Counted from the stretch's first letter, positions 52,946 to 63,040 are shown. The stretch: DNA of 64,000 bases from Micromonospora sp. ATCC 39149 (GCF_000158815.1 NZ_GG657738.1:4363863-4427862); one strand, 5' to 3'. Notes: generated by a model not told the origin, from the letters alone. Numbers and translations: made by a program.

Positions 52946-53516
52946 CGTCACGGCCACCCGCTGAGCGTACCGGTTGCGCGCTGCGGCGGCGGGAAGCAAC
53001 GACCGGCCGCGCGCGGGCGCGCCAGGCGGAGCGCCGTGCGCTGGTTGAGCGCTGTGCCCGTGGCCCGCTGCGGTCCCCGTGCCGTCGCCGGGTGCTGGTG
53101 AGTGGAGCCTAACCGGCCGTACGGCAATTCGTGGATCCTTTCGGGAATGCGCATTCGTGCACAGCTTCGCGCGTTCCCCCATGCTTCTCCGGTGTCACCC
53201 GTTCGCCCTTCCGCACCACCCGTCGCGCCTGGCCCGTACGTTCCCGCGCGGCTTGGACCTCGGCGGAGGCCGCAGAAGAGTTCGACGGAGGGCCACGGAA
53301 GAATTTGCGTGAAAGTGCTCGGGAAAGCGGGTATGAGATCGCGATGCCGCAGCGTGACCACACCTTGTGCAGTTCTTCACAACCAGTCCCACTGACTCGC
53401 GACGTCGCCCGGTTTACGCTGAGGCCACTCCCAGGTTTCCACGAAGACGACGCCTCGCGCCGTCACAACTCGTGCATCCCACAAACCGGTCAGCGTCGAC
53501 CACAAGGAGATGTGTC
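52946..53516. other. 571-bp divergent intergenic region before pckG
   Basis: Separates the GtrA gene from PEP carboxykinase. No gene is supported: short frames here lack ribosome sites and motifs. Promoters for both directions should lie here, but no operator or repeat stands out by eye. Confidence 0.4.
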
Positions 53517-55361
53517 ATGGTTGCTCCGGCCACCGTTCGGGGTATCGATCAGGCCCCGACATCCCACCCCAAACTGCTCGCCTGGGTCCGAGAGGTAGCG
53601 GAACTGACCACTCCCGACCGGGTCGTCTGGGTCGACGGGTCCGACGAGGAGTGGCGCCGCCTCACCGACGAGCTCGTGGACAACGGCACCCTGATCCGGC
53701 TCAACCCGGAGAAGCGACCCAACTCGTTCTACTCCCGCACCGACCCCTCCGACGTCGCCCGGGTCGAGGAGCGCACGTTCATCTGCTCCAGCGACGCGGC
53801 GGACGCCGGCCCCACCAACAACTGGATGGCGCCGGCCGAGATGAAACGGACGATGACGCAGCTCTACCGCGGCTGCATGCGCGGCCGCACCATGTACGTC
53901 ATCCCGTTCTGCATGGGCCCCGTCGAGGCCGAGAACCCCATGTTCGGCGTCGAGATCACCGACAGCCCGTACGTGGTGGTCTCGATGCGCATCATGACCC
54001 GGATGGGCGCGACGGTCCTGGCGGCGATGGACGACGACGCGGACTTCGTGCACGCGCTGCACTCCATCGGCGTCCCGCTGGCCCCCGGGCAGTCCGACGT
54101 CGCCTGGCCGTGCAACGAGACGAAGTACATCTCGCACTTCCCGGAAACCCGGGAGATCTGGTCCTTCGGTTCCGGCTACGGCGGCAACTCGCTGCTCGGC
54201 AAGAAGTGCTACTCGCTGCGCATCGCCAGCGTGATGGGCCGGGACGAGGGCTGGCTCGCCGAGCACATGCTGATCCTCAAGATCACCTCCCCGGAGGGGA
54301 GGGTCTACCACGTCGCCGGGGCGTTCCCGTCCGCCTGCGGCAAGACCAACCTGGCCATGCTGGAGCCGACCATCCCTGGCTGGAAGGTCGAGACGATCGG
54401 CGACGACATCGCCTGGATGCGCTTCGGCCCGGACGGCCGGCTCTACGCGGTCAACCCCGAGTACGGCCTGTTCGGAGTCGCCCCGGGCACCGACTGGAAG
54501 ACCAACGCGAACGCGATGCGGACGCTGGAGCGCGGCAACTCCATCTTCACCAACGTCGCCCTCACCGACGACGGCGACATCTGGTGGGAGGGCATGGGCG
54601 AGCCGCCGGCGCACCTGCGCGACTGGAAGGGGAACGACTGGACGCCGCAGAGCGACAGTCTCTCCTCGCACGCGAACAGCCGGTTCTGCACCCCGATCAC
54701 GCAGTGCCCGATCCTGGCGGACGACTACTACGACCCCAACGGGGTGCCGATCGACGCGATCCTGTTCGGCGGCCGGCGCCGGGACACCATTCCGCTGGTC
54801 ACCGAGGCCCGGGACTGGGTGCACGGCGTTTACCTGGGCGCGACGCTGTCTTCGGAGACCACGGCCGCCGCGTCCGGCGCGGTCGGCGTGGTGCGCCGCG
54901 ACCCGATGGCGATGCTGCCGTTCATCGGCTACCACGCCGGTGACTACTTCCGGCACTGGATCGAGATGGGTAAGGGCGCCAACGGCGACGAGGCCAAGCT
55001 GCCCAAGATCTACTACGTCAACTGGTTCCGCAAGGACGCCGAGGGCAACTTCCTCTGGCCGGGCTTCGGCGAGAACGCCCGGGTGCTCAAGTGGATCATC
55101 GAGCGGCTCGAGGGCCGCGCCGACGCCGTCGAGACCCCGATCGGCATGGTCCCGGCGCAGGACGCGCTGGACGTCGACGGCCTCGACATGACCCCGGAGG
55201 ACGTCCGGATCGCGCTGAAGGTCGACCCGGACGAGTGGCGCGCGGAGCTGCCGCTGGTCACCGAGTGGTTCGAGAAGTTCGGCGACAAGCTCCCCGGCGT
55301 CCTCTGGGCCGAGCTCGACGCGCTGCGAGCGCGGCTCGACCAGGAACAACCGCGCCGGTAG
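53517..55361 (+). CDS. pckG: Phosphoenolpyruvate carboxykinase (GTP)
   Basis: A 614-residue GTP-dependent PEPCK, the usual length. The kinase P-loop is [13 protein letters not shown], with [20 protein letters not shown] upstream and GTP-site residues further on. It decarboxylates and phosphorylates oxaloacetate to PEP for gluconeogenesis. ATG at 53517 has AAGGAGA 7 bases upstream; the frame extends 50 codons further up without conservation. Confidence 0.95.
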   Translation: MVAPATVRGIDQAPTSHPKLLAWVREVAELTTPDRVVWVDGSDEEWRRLTDELVDNGTLIRLNPEKRPNSFYSRTDPSDVARVEERTFICSSDAADAGPTNNWMAPAEMKRTMTQLYRGCMRGRTMYVIPFCMGPVEAENPMFGVEITDSPYVVVSMRIMTRMGATVLAAMDDDADFVHALHSIGVPLAPGQSDVAWPCNETKYISHFPETREIWSFGSGYGGNSLLGKKCYSLRIASVMGRDEGWLAEHMLILKITSPEGRVYHVAGAFPSACGKTNLAMLEPTIPGWKVETIGDDIAWMRFGPDGRLYAVNPEYGLFGVAPGTDWKTNANAMRTLERGNSIFTNVALTDDGDIWWEGMGEPPAHLRDWKGNDWTPQSDSLSSHANSRFCTPITQCPILADDYYDPNGVPIDAILFGGRRRDTIPLVTEARDWVHGVYLGATLSSETTAAASGAVGVVRRDPMAMLPFIGYHAGDYFRHWIEMGKGANGDEAKLPKIYYVNWFRKDAEGNFLWPGFGENARVLKWIIERLEGRADAVETPIGMVPAQDALDVDGLDMTPEDVRIALKVDPDEWRAELPLVTEWFEKFGDKLPGVLWAELDALRARLDQEQPRR

Positions 55362-55398
55362 GTGTATGGGTTGCCCGTACCGGGCACCATCGGATCCC

Positions 55399-56262
55399 AT
55401 GAGGCCGGCCGCCGCGACCACCGAGGTCCGGCGGCCGTCCGCCGTCCGGGCCCTGACCACCCTGCTGGCCGTCACGGCGGCGGCCACCGTCGTGGTCGAG
55501 CTGCTCAACTGGTGGTACGCCCCGGAGCAGGGCTTCGGGCTGGCGGTACGCACCGGCTGGGCGATGCTCCGCTCACTGGGCTTCCTGCTGCTGATCGGGC
55601 ACGTCGACCGGGGCCGCACCGTGGCCCGGCCGTTCGGGCTGATCCTCGCCGTCACCACCGTCTTCGCCGTCGGCCGGCTGGTCGTGCCGAGGCAGGGCGT
55701 GCCGCCGCTGCCGGGGCTGCTCGGCTTCGCCCTGCTCGCCGCGCTCTGCGTGGCCGTGGTCTGGCTGCTGTACCGCTCCGACGCGGTCGCCGGACACCTG
55801 GTCCGGCACCGCAAGGGCCTGGTCGTCGAGCGCGGGACGATCGCCTGGCGGGAGGTCGCCCCGAAGCGGCCACCGGTCGCCGGCTGGCTGCTGACCAGCC
55901 GGGCCGCCGCGTTCACGTACAGCCCGTTGATGCTCGTCCCGGCGCTGGTGGCCACCGGTGCCGTGCTCGACGGCCGGCCGGCCGCCGTGCCCGCGGTGCT
56001 GTTCTGGTTCGCCGCCGGGATCGCGACCAGCTACGTCGTGCTGTTCTGCACCGCCTTCCTCGTGCGTGGCCGGCGCTGGGCCCGCCGCCTGCTGGTGGCG
56101 ACCACCCTCGGCGTGCTCGCCGTGGACCTGCCGCTGTGCTGGTGGCTGCTCGGCGTCGACGGCCTGGTCCGCGACGGCGCCCCGTTGCTCGCCGCCGCCG
56201 TCCTGGCGTTGTACGGGTTGTGGCGCGCCGGCCGGACGCAGGCCCCGACGACGCCGAGCTGA
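55399..56262 (+). CDS. Multi-pass membrane protein, unknown function
   Basis: A 287-residue hydrophobic protein with about seven predicted transmembrane segments (for example around LLAVTAAATVVVELLNWW, LGFALLAALCVAVVWLL and LLVATTLGVLAVDLPLCW). No family signature is recognised. ATG at 55399 is a choice; ATG at 55366, 4 bp after pckG, adds 11 residues. Ribosome sites are weak for both. The flavoprotein gene follows closely. Confidence 0.65.
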   Translation: MRPAAATTEVRRPSAVRALTTLLAVTAAATVVVELLNWWYAPEQGFGLAVRTGWAMLRSLGFLLLIGHVDRGRTVARPFGLILAVTTVFAVGRLVVPRQGVPPLPGLLGFALLAALCVAVVWLLYRSDAVAGHLVRHRKGLVVERGTIAWREVAPKRPPVAGWLLTSRAAAFTYSPLMLVPALVATGAVLDGRPAAVPAVLFWFAAGIATSYVVLFCTAFLVRGRRWARRLLVATTLGVLAVDLPLCWWLLGVDGLVRDGAPLLAAAVLALYGLWRAGRTQAPTTPS

Positions 56263-56287
56263 ACGCGTGCGGGACACGGGAGGTGCC

Positions 56288-57430
56288 ATGGGAGACGAGT
56301 ACGACGTGGCGGTGGTCGGGGCGGGTCCGGCCGGGTCGGCCGCTGCGCTGGCCGCCCGCCGGGCCGGGGCCCGGGTGCTGCTGCTGGACCGGGCCGACTT
56401 CCCCCGGGACAAGGCGTGCGGGGACGGCGTCGCCGCGCACGCGCTGGACGTCCTCGCCGGGCTGGGCGTCACCGGGGCCGTCGACGGGTACGCCCCGCTG
56501 CCCCGGATCCGACTGGTCGGCCCCGGCGGTGACACGGTGGCGCGGGCGCTGCCCCGGCCCGCGTACACGGTGCCCCGGGAGGTGTTCGACGCCCGGCTGG
56601 TGGCGGCGGCGGTCGCGGCGGGCGCGGAGCTGCGCCGGCACACCGTGCGGGGGGTCGAGGCGCGCGACGGGCGGGTCGTGCTCGACGGCGAGGTCGCCGC
56701 GCGGGCGGTGGTCGGCGCGGACGGCGCGGGATCGGTGGTCCGGCGGGCGCTCGGCCATCCGGTGAACCCGAACCGCCACCTTGCCCTGGCCATCCGGGGG
56801 TACGCGCCGGCCCGGCCCGGCCCGCCCGAGCAGCTCATCGTCACCTCGGCGTCGCGCTGGCCGGCGTACGCCTGGTCGTTCCCGATCGGCGACGGGCGGG
56901 CCAACGTCGGGTACGGGGAGGTGTTGCAGGGTGAGCCGCTGACCCGAGCGCACCTGCTGGACCGGCTGGCCGCGCTGCTGCCCAGCACAGACCCGGCGAT
57001 GGTGACCGCGCTGCGCGCCCACCACCTGCCGCTGTCCACCCACCGCCTCCCACCCGGACGGGGCCGGCTGGTGCTCGCCGGGGACGCGCTGTCGTTGATC
57101 AACCCGTTCACCGGGGAGGGGATCTTCTACGCACTGCTCTCCGGCGCGCTGGCCGGCGCGGCGGCAGCCGGCGACCCCGCCCACGCCGCCCGGCGGTACG
57201 CCGCCGCGCTGCGCCGCCGCCTCGGCGTACACCTGCGGCACAGTTCGGTCGCGGCCTGGCTGGCGCGCCGCAGGCGGGTCGTCGACGTCGCCGTCCGGGC
57301 GGCCCGGCGCGACGACCGGGTCTTCGGCACCGTCGTCGAGCTGGGCCTCGGTGACGGTCGGCTGGACGTCCGCACCCTCGCGATGATCGGCGTCGGTCTC
57401 TCGGCGCGGCATCGGCCACCGCGGGACTGA
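56288..57430 (+). CDS. Geranylgeranyl reductase-family flavoprotein
   Basis: A 380-residue FAD-dependent oxidoreductase with the dinucleotide-binding [21 protein letters not shown]. The conserved RDKACGDGVAAHAL motif characterises geranylgeranyl reductase-like enzymes, with LVLAGDALSLINPFTGEGI near the end. Such proteins saturate prenyl chains of lipids or quinones. A prenyl diphosphate synthase gene lies 31 bp downstream, so modification of a polyprenyl carrier or menaquinone is reasonable. ATG with GGGAGGTG upstream. Confidence 0.87.
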   Translation: MGDEYDVAVVGAGPAGSAAALAARRAGARVLLLDRADFPRDKACGDGVAAHALDVLAGLGVTGAVDGYAPLPRIRLVGPGGDTVARALPRPAYTVPREVFDARLVAAAVAAGAELRRHTVRGVEARDGRVVLDGEVAARAVVGADGAGSVVRRALGHPVNPNRHLALAIRGYAPARPGPPEQLIVTSASRWPAYAWSFPIGDGRANVGYGEVLQGEPLTRAHLLDRLAALLPSTDPAMVTALRAHHLPLSTHRLPPGRGRLVLAGDALSLINPFTGEGIFYALLSGALAGAAAAGDPAHAARRYAAALRRRLGVHLRHSSVAAWLARRRRVVDVAVRAARRDDRVFGTVVELGLGDGRLDVRTLAMIGVGLSARHRPPRD

Positions 57431-57461
57431 AACGCGCGGGGGGTCGCTACTCTGCAAGGTG

Positions 57462-58232
57462 ATGACTCTGCGGAATCTCCTCTACTCCGTGTACGAGCGG
57501 CGGCTGACGGCCACGCTCGCGGGCAAGCCGGTGCCCCGGCACGTGGGCGTCATGTGCGACGGGAACCGCCGCTGGGCGCGGGAGATGGGCTTCGTCGACC
57601 CCAACGACGGGCATCGCATGGGCGCGGAGCGGATCAAGGAACTGCTGCGCTGGTGCGACGCCGCCGGCGTCGGGCACGTGACCCTGTGGCTGCTCTCCAC
57701 GGACAACCTCTCCCGCCCGGCGGAGGAGCTCGACCCGCTGCTACAGATCATCGAGGACCTGTCGACCGAGCTGGCCGAGGAGGGCAACCCCTGGCGGCTG
57801 CGGATGGTCGGGGCGCTCGACGTGCTCCCGGCGCACCACGCGGCGGCGCTCAAGGCGGCCGAGGAACGCACCCGGGAACGCGCCGGCGGCGCCCAGGTCA
57901 ACATCGCCGTCGGGTACGGCGGCCGGCGCGAGATCGCCGACGCGGTCCGCTCGCTGCTGCACGAGCACGCGGCGGCCGGCGGCACCATCGAGGAGCTGGC
58001 CGAGACGCTGGACGTCGACGACATCTCCGAGCACCTTTACACCCGGGGCCTGCCGGACCCGGATCTGATCATCCGGACCAGCGGCGAGCAGCGCCTGTCG
58101 GGCTTCATGCTCTGGCAGTCGGCCCACTCGGAGTTCTACTTCTGCGAGCTGAACTGGCCCGACTTCCGCCGGGTCGACTTCCTCCGCGCGCTGCGCTCGT
58201 ACGCCAACCGGCAGCGACGCTTCGGCACCTGA
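57462..58232 (+). CDS. uppS: Isoprenyl (cis-prenyl) diphosphate synthase
   Basis: A 256-residue cis-prenyltransferase. VGVMCDGNRRWAREMG holds the catalytic Asp, and IIRTSGEQRLSGFMLWQ and SEFYF are the later signatures. It condenses IPP with an allylic diphosphate to give polyprenyl or short Z-prenyl diphosphates used as lipid carriers. Actinobacteria often have two such enzymes and which one this is cannot be told. A -10-like TACTCT lies just before the ATG, so initiation may be nearly leaderless. Confidence 0.92.
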   Translation: MTLRNLLYSVYERRLTATLAGKPVPRHVGVMCDGNRRWAREMGFVDPNDGHRMGAERIKELLRWCDAAGVGHVTLWLLSTDNLSRPAEELDPLLQIIEDLSTELAEEGNPWRLRMVGALDVLPAHHAAALKAAEERTRERAGGAQVNIAVGYGGRREIADAVRSLLHEHAAAGGTIEELAETLDVDDISEHLYTRGLPDPDLIIRTSGEQRLSGFMLWQSAHSEFYFCELNWPDFRRVDFLRALRSYANRQRRFGT

Positions 58233-58247
58233 CCCCCGGGCCCCGGC

Positions 58248-59073
58248 TCAGCTGAGGCGGGGGACCGCCTCGGTGAGGAAGTCGCCGAGGGCGGCGGGGG
58301 AGTCGATCGTCATGTCGGCGGCCTCGGCGACCTCGTGGCCGGTCTCCGGGTTGGCCACGGCCACGCAGACCCCGAGGAACTCCGGGTCCGCAGCGGCGCG
58401 GGCGCGCAGCGCCGCGAAAGCCTTGATGTCGGAGAGCGTCGTCGCCGAAGTACCACGCGCCGCCGGCGTCCCGGACCACCTCGCCGATCACCATGCCCTT
58501 GTCCCGGTCGACCGGGGGCTTGATCTCCAGCACCATCCGGCCGGCCTGCACGCGCAGCCCGAGCCGCACGGCCTGGGCCTGGCCCCACTCCTGCACGATC
58601 GCGCCGAGTTGGGGGGCGGTGCGCCAGTGCAGCGCCACGGAGAGCCGCTTGAACTCCACCAGCGCGCCGGCCGGCAGCTCGGCGCGGGCGAGGTCGGCCA
58701 GCTCCCGCATGGTCGGCACCCAGGGCAGCGCCGCCGGCTCGGTGACGGTCTCGCCGCCGGAGTGGCTGTGCTCCAGGCCGTAGAGGCCGTAGAGGTCGAC
58801 GCCGGCCAACCCGCCGAGGTGGTCGCGGAGGAACTCCACCGGGCGGGCGGAGACGATCGCGACCCGGCGCACCAGCGGCGCGAGGGCCTCGATCGCGGCC
58901 AGGACCTTCGGCGCGAGCTGCACCGCCGTCGGGTCGTCGTCGACGGGCGCCAGTGTGCCGTCGAAGTCGAAAAAGAAAACGGTGTCGGACGCCCGGCCGG
59001 CGGTCGCCCGCCAGGCCTGTTCGGCGTCCAGCGGGGTCGTCGGCGGTTGGTTGCCCAGATTCAACGGCGGCAC
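58248..59073 (-). pseudogene. otsB: Trehalose-6-phosphate phosphatase, frameshifted near the active site
   Basis: A HAD phosphatase with motif I FFFDFDGTLAPVDDDP, a motif II region RRVAIVSAR and the late YFGDD. Directly after GDD the frame shifts: in this frame the text becomes Arg-rich, whereas with one base removed near 58438 it continues LSDIKAFAALRARAA through VAVANPETGHEV to a stop at 58248. Total length 826 bp equals 274 codons plus stop plus one extra base. This is either a recent inactivating insertion or a sequencing error. It would turn trehalose-6-phosphate into trehalose. GTG start preceded by TACGCT suggests a leaderless mRNA. Confidence 0.8.
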
Positions 59074-59143
59074 GCGCGACAGCGTACCCCGGCTCGGGCC
59101 ACTCATTCGTGGCCGAGACGTGGCTCTACCGCCAGGATCGGGG

Positions 59144-59497
59144 TCAGCGTTCGGCGGCTCCCCGGCCCCGGCGTCCGAACGGAACGATCTCGGCGTCCTG
59201 GCCGTGGCTGAGCAGGTACCCCTCCACGAAGCCGGTGTTCCGGTCCCCGGTGCGCGTCTCGATCTCGGTGAGCCGGGCCACCAGGAACTCGGTGAGCGCG
59301 CTGATCCGCTCGTTGAGCCGTTCGTGCAGCTCGGCGACGACGGCCAGGACGACCGCGGTGCCGGCGATGGTGAGGGCGAGGAGGTTGGCGACCAGGGGTA
59401 GTTCCCCGCCGCCGACCACGCCGATCACCACGTTGCCGGTCACGGCCGAGGTCAGTGCCGCCACCGCGACCACGACTGCCAACCACTTCAGGGTCAT
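59144..59497 (-). CDS. Small membrane protein, unknown function
   Basis: A 117-residue protein with two transmembrane segments (about 3-27 and 34-55), then a charged helical stretch that could form a coiled coil and a basic tail. ATG at 59497 has AAGGAGGGG upstream. No known family is recognised. It lies between otsB and the XRE regulator, on the same strand. Confidence 0.65.
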   Translation of the reverse strand: MTLKWLAVVVAVAALTSAVTGNVVIGVVGGGELPLVANLLALTIAGTAVVLAVVAELHERLNERISALTEFLVARLTEIETRTGDRNTGFVEGYLLSHGQDAEIVPFGRRGRGAAER

Positions 59498-59658
59498 GGA
59501 CAGACCCCTCCTTCTGTCCCGCAGGGCTGGGTTCGGCCTTGTCCCGTCCCCCCGCCGACGACGAGCCCAAGCAGTACGAACAGGACGCTAGCGTGCCCGT
59601 TCCGGCCCCGGAGCGAAACGATTGGGTACGTGCTTCCGTTCTTTCGCCATCTGAGGAA

Positions 59659-60099
59659 CTAGCCAGCCCGTTTACCCCTTTTTCGGACATCTATCGGGAG
59701 GCTTGGGCGATACGCGAGATAACGAATGGTTTCTCGGATGTGGAACTTCTCCGCGTCGGAGACGTTCGGGTCGACCAGCCGGCGCAGCAGCGCCTCGACG
59801 TCCGGGTCCATCGGGGGCGGGGCGGTGGCCGCCCGGGGGGTGGCGGCCCGGTCCCAGCCCAACGCCGCGAAGGCGGCCGTCGGGTTGAGGCCGAGCCCCT
59901 CGCAGAAGGCGACCACCCGCTCGGCCTCGGGGTCGCTGGCCCAGTCGCCGCGGACCCAACGGTTGATGGTCTGCCGGGAAACCCCGGTGCGCCGGGAGAC
60001 TTCGGTGCCGCTCCAGGCGCGCATGGCCCGCGCGTCGTCGAGGGCCCGGCGGATGAAGGCGGCGAAGGCGATTTTCCGGGCGTGAGCGCTCTCGGTCAC
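59659..60099 (-). CDS. XRE-type helix-turn-helix regulator
   Basis: A 146-residue DNA-binding protein. The HTH is WSGTEVSRRTGVSRQTINRWVRGDW at about residues 26-50. GTG at 60099 is preferred over ATG at 60150, because the latter overlaps a palindromic operator-like site and its extra 17 residues are not domain-like. A tail with a helical segment follows. The palindrome 60150-60167 immediately upstream suggests autoregulation. It lies divergent from the small gene pair 60364-61130. Confidence 0.75.
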   Translation of the reverse strand: MTESAHARKIAFAAFIRRALDDARAMRAWSGTEVSRRTGVSRQTINRWVRGDWASDPEAERVVAFCEGLGLNPTAAFAALGWDRAATPRAATAPPPMDPDVEALLRRLVDPNVSDAEKFHIRETIRYLAYRPSLPIDVRKRGKRAG

Positions 60100-60149
60100 C
60101 CCGTGACGGTACGGCCAGTCGGCCCCGCCGGTGGTGCCGGGCGCGCTCA

Positions 60150-60167
60150 TGTCACGTGAATGTGACA
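60150..60167. promoter_or_regulatory. Palindromic operator TGTCAC-N6-GTGACA
   Basis: TGTCACGTGAATGTGACA, a perfect 6-bp inverted repeat, 51 bp upstream of the XRE regulator's GTG. A degenerate copy lies at 60274-60291 and a TGTCACGT half-site at 60302-60309, so the divergent region is decorated three times. Confidence 0.6.
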
Positions 60168-60273
60168 CACTTAATCGCCGCCGAATGCCCGACCGAAGGC
60201 CATTCAAGTGGGCTTAACCTGGGAGAAGATAGGAGTGGGTGAGTGTTCGGGTAATCGGACGAAAAGCTGATAC

Positions 60274-60291
60274 TGTCACGTTCATGGGACA
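60274..60291. promoter_or_regulatory. Second, degenerate TGTCAC-N6-GGGACA site
   Basis: TGTCACGTTCATGGGACA shares the left arm and spacer length with the site at 60150 (one change in the right arm). It lies 73 bp before the divergent gene at 60364, so the same regulator could control both sides. Confidence 0.5.
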
Positions 60292-60363
60292 GTTTACCGT
60301 GTGTCACGTGCACGAGACGACTGGTGCTCGCAGGCGTCCCTTCCCTGTCGCGAGGGGGGCGCG

Positions 60364-60708
60364 GTGACCGAACTCGCCACCCGCGAGCAGGCGTTCGGCC
60401 TGGTCGCGGAGGGGGTGGCCGCCGGGTTGAGCGCGCCATGGCGCCTCTATCTCGCCCGGGGCTGCCGCTACTTGTCGCTCAACGTGGGGGACCGGGCGGA
60501 GTGGGACGCCTGGCGTACCCACCTCAACTGCCCGGAGCTCAGCGTCCGGGTCTACGACGCCGGCGGCGAGATCCGACGCTGCTCCCTCGCCGAGATCGTG
60601 CTGGACGGCTGCCGGATCAGCGTCGAACTGGTCGAGGAGATCAGCACCGACGACCTGGAGCGGCTGCTGGTCGCCGACCCCACCGGCACCGAACCGGAGG
60701 AGCGGTGA
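60364..60708 (+). CDS. Small protein of unknown function
   Basis: A 114-residue acidic protein with no recognised family. GTG start after GGGGGGC. It is coupled to the next gene by a GTGA overlap and divergent from the XRE regulator, with the TGTCAC palindromes between them, so the pair is probably controlled by that regulator. Confidence 0.65.
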   Translation: MTELATREQAFGLVAEGVAAGLSAPWRLYLARGCRYLSLNVGDRAEWDAWRTHLNCPELSVRVYDAGGEIRRCSLAEIVLDGCRISVELVEEISTDDLERLLVADPTGTEPEER

Positions 60709-61130
60709 GCCCCTTCGTCGCGGTCGTCCTCGTCCTCGTCCTCGGCTCGGCCAGTTACGCCGCCGGACGGCTGCACGGCCAGCTCAGCTACCGCATCGGG
60801 TACCGGTTCGGGTACCGGCAGGGCTACTTCGACGGCGACCGGGGCGCCTGGAACCGCCGCCGCCGGGAGGCACAGGCCGCCATCGCCTCGGCCCTGGCCG
60901 GCCCACCGCCGGCCGTTGCGCGCGGCCCGGCCGTGCGGCAGGGCACCACGTACACCGGCTCCGCCTTCGCCGCCTCCGCCCCGCGCGCCGTGCCATCCCC
61001 GCCTGCGGGGTCCTCCCTGGCGGGCCCGGCCGGCGCTGTCGCGGTCGGCGCCACGGCCACGGTTGGCGCCACGGCCACGGCCACGGTCAACGGTCGGCAC
61101 CCCGCCGTCCTGGTCCGATGGCAGAGCTGA
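60705..61130 (+). CDS. Small membrane-anchored protein of unknown function
   Basis: A 141-residue protein. One N-terminal transmembrane helix (about 4-20) is followed by a Tyr/Gly-rich repeat (YRIGYRFGYRQGYFDGD) and a long Ala/Thr/Val-rich tail. GTG start overlaps the previous stop, with GGAGGAG upstream. No family recognised. Confidence 0.6.
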   Translation: MSPFVAVVLVLVLGSASYAAGRLHGQLSYRIGYRFGYRQGYFDGDRGAWNRRRREAQAAIASALAGPPPAVARGPAVRQGTTYTGSAFAASAPRAVPSPPAGSSLAGPAGAVAVGATATVGATATATVNGRHPAVLVRWQS

Positions 61131-61587
61131 CCCGGCCGCCGTACCAGGTCCCGGCTGGTCGGCGGGCCCGGTCCCCGGTTGGTCGGCAACGGTCCAGGGC
61201 CGGTGGGTAAGCCCGGTTCCCGGCCGGTCGGCCCCGCCTGCGGGCCGGAGCGGCACGAGCCCGGTGCGCCGTCTGCGGCGGACGCGCACCGTCGGGGCCA
61301 CGTCAGACCGGTGAGGTGGTCCCGCCGGCCGGGATGCGCGCAGGGGGCATGCATCCCGGCCGGTCCGCCGCCCGTACACCGCCTGTCTTCCCCAGATCCA
61401 CGAGTCAGCCTCTAGCCGGGACGCCGCGGCGCGGCTAGCGTCTAGCCATGGCACGGGGTTCTCCCGGGCCAGCCGGCCAGCCCGGATCTGCGACCTCGCG
61501 CATGGGGCCCGCATCCGACCCCGTGTCCCCGGGCACCGGACGAGGCGGAACGCGGGTGGCCGGGTGCCCATCCGTCGGAGCAGGCCT
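61131..61587. other. 457-bp gap with leader ORF of phoH
   Basis: The left part is low-complexity CCGGTxGGxCGG-type sequence without genes. At 61448 an ATG follows TAGCGT by 6 bases (leaderless promoter pattern) and opens a 47-codon frame that ends exactly on the phoH start (see the separate entry). Confidence 0.5.
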
Positions 61588-61591
61588 GTGA
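61448..61591 (+). CDS. Possible 47-aa leaderless leader peptide coupled to phoH
   Basis: ATG at 61448 lies 6 bases after the -10-like TAGCGT, and the frame stays open for 47 codons to TGA at 61589-61591. The stop overlaps the phoH GTG as GTGA. The product is Gly/Pro-rich without a domain. It is too short for homology judgement, and GC-rich DNA often contains chance frames. The exact coupling is what makes it worth listing. Confidence 0.3.
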   Translation: MARGSPGPAGQPGSATSRMGPASDPVSPGTGRGGTRVAGCPSVGAGL

Positions 61592-62997
61592 CGACTCGCC
61601 GTACCCCCGCCGGTGCCGACCAGACCCCGGCCGCGACTGCCACGACCCGCCGTGCCACCCGGAGCCGCCGCGCGGCGGCCCCGGTCGAGTCCGAGGAGCC
61701 CCGACCAGCCGGCCAGGCATTCGTCCTGGACACGTCGGTCCTGCTCTCGGACCCGGCGGCGTTCCACCGGTTCGCCGAGCACGAGGTGGTCCTGCCCCTC
61801 GTGGTCATCTCCGAGTTGGAGGGCAAGCGGCACCATCCGGAGCTGGGCTGGTTCGCCCGACAGTCCCTACGCATGCTGGACGAGCTGCGTGTGCGCCACG
61901 GCCGGCTGGACCGGCCGGTGCCCGCGAACGATGTCGGCGGCACCCTGCGGGTGGAGCTGAACCACACCGACGACGGCGTGCTGCCGCCCGGATTCCGCAA
62001 CGAGTCCAACGACGCCCGGATCCTCTCGGTGGCGCTCAACCTGGCCGCCGAGGGGCGGGACGTGACCCTGGTGAGCAAGGACATGCCGTTGCGGGTGAAG
62101 GCGGCTTCGGTGGGGCTGCGCGCCGACGAGTACCGGCACGGCCAGGCCAGCGACCCTACCTGGATGGGCATGGCCGAGCTGGCGCTGGCCGACGACGAGA
62201 TCGCCGCGCTCTACGCGGGCGAGACCCTAGACCTGGAGGGGGCTGCCGGGCTGCCCTGCCACACCGGCCTGGTGCTGCACTCCGGGCGCGGCTCCGCGCT
62301 CGGCCGGGTGCTGCCCGACAAGACGGTCCGGCTGGTCCGGGGCGACCGGGAGGCGTTCGGTGTGCACGGCCGCTCGGCCGAGCAGCGGGTCGCCCTCGAC
62401 CTGCTGCTGGACGAGTCGATCGGCATCGTCTCGCTTGGTGGCCGGGCCGGCACCGGCAAGTCGGCGCTGGCGCTGTGCGCGGGGCTGGAGGCGGTGATGG
62501 AGCGCCGCCGGCACAAGAAGGTGGTCGTCTTCCGTCCCCTGTACGCCGTCGGCGGCCAGGAGCTGGGCTACCTCCCCGGCTCCGAGACGGAGAAGATGTC
62601 GCCCTGGGCGCAGGCCGTCTTCGACACCCTCGGCGCGGTGGTGCACGAGAACGTGCTGGAGGAGGTCATGGCGCGGGGGATCCTGGAGGTCCTGCCGCTC
62701 ACCCACATCCGGGGCCGCAGCCTGCACGACGCCTTCGTCATCGTCGACGAGGCCCAGTCGCTGGAGCGGGGGGTGCTGCTCACCGTGCTCTCCCGGATCG
62801 GCCAGGGGTCGCGGGTGGTGCTCACCCACGACGTCGCCCAACGGGACAACCTGCGGGTGGGCCGGCACGACGGCGTGACCGCGGTGATCGAGACCCTGAA
62901 GGGGCACCCCCTGTTCGCGCACGTCACGCTGACCCGGTCGGAGCGGTCGCCGATCGCAGCGATGGTGACGGATCTGTTGGAGGAGATCCCGCTCTGA
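61588..62997 (+). CDS. phoH: PhoH-family ATPase with N-terminal PIN domain
   Basis: A 469-residue protein. After a basic, Ala/Thr-rich leader of about 45 residues comes a PIN nuclease domain ([30 protein letters not shown]) and then a PhoH-like P-loop ATPase (Walker [13 protein letters not shown], Walker B VIVDEAQ). PhoH2-type proteins join RNA unwinding and RNA cleavage. GTG at 61588 has GGAG 9 bases upstream; GTG at 61564 adds 8 residues. Confidence 0.9.
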   Translation: MTTRRTPAGADQTPAATATTRRATRSRRAAAPVESEEPRPAGQAFVLDTSVLLSDPAAFHRFAEHEVVLPLVVISELEGKRHHPELGWFARQSLRMLDELRVRHGRLDRPVPANDVGGTLRVELNHTDDGVLPPGFRNESNDARILSVALNLAAEGRDVTLVSKDMPLRVKAASVGLRADEYRHGQASDPTWMGMAELALADDEIAALYAGETLDLEGAAGLPCHTGLVLHSGRGSALGRVLPDKTVRLVRGDREAFGVHGRSAEQRVALDLLLDESIGIVSLGGRAGTGKSALALCAGLEAVMERRRHKKVVVFRPLYAVGGQELGYLPGSETEKMSPWAQAVFDTLGAVVHENVLEEVMARGILEVLPLTHIRGRSLHDAFVIVDEAQSLERGVLLTVLSRIGQGSRVVLTHDVAQRDNLRVGRHDGVTAVIETLKGHPLFAHVTLTRSERSPIAAMVTDLLEEIPL

Positions 62998-63040
62998 CCG
63001 AGATCATGCCTTTCTAGTCCACTTTTAGGATGATTTTACC

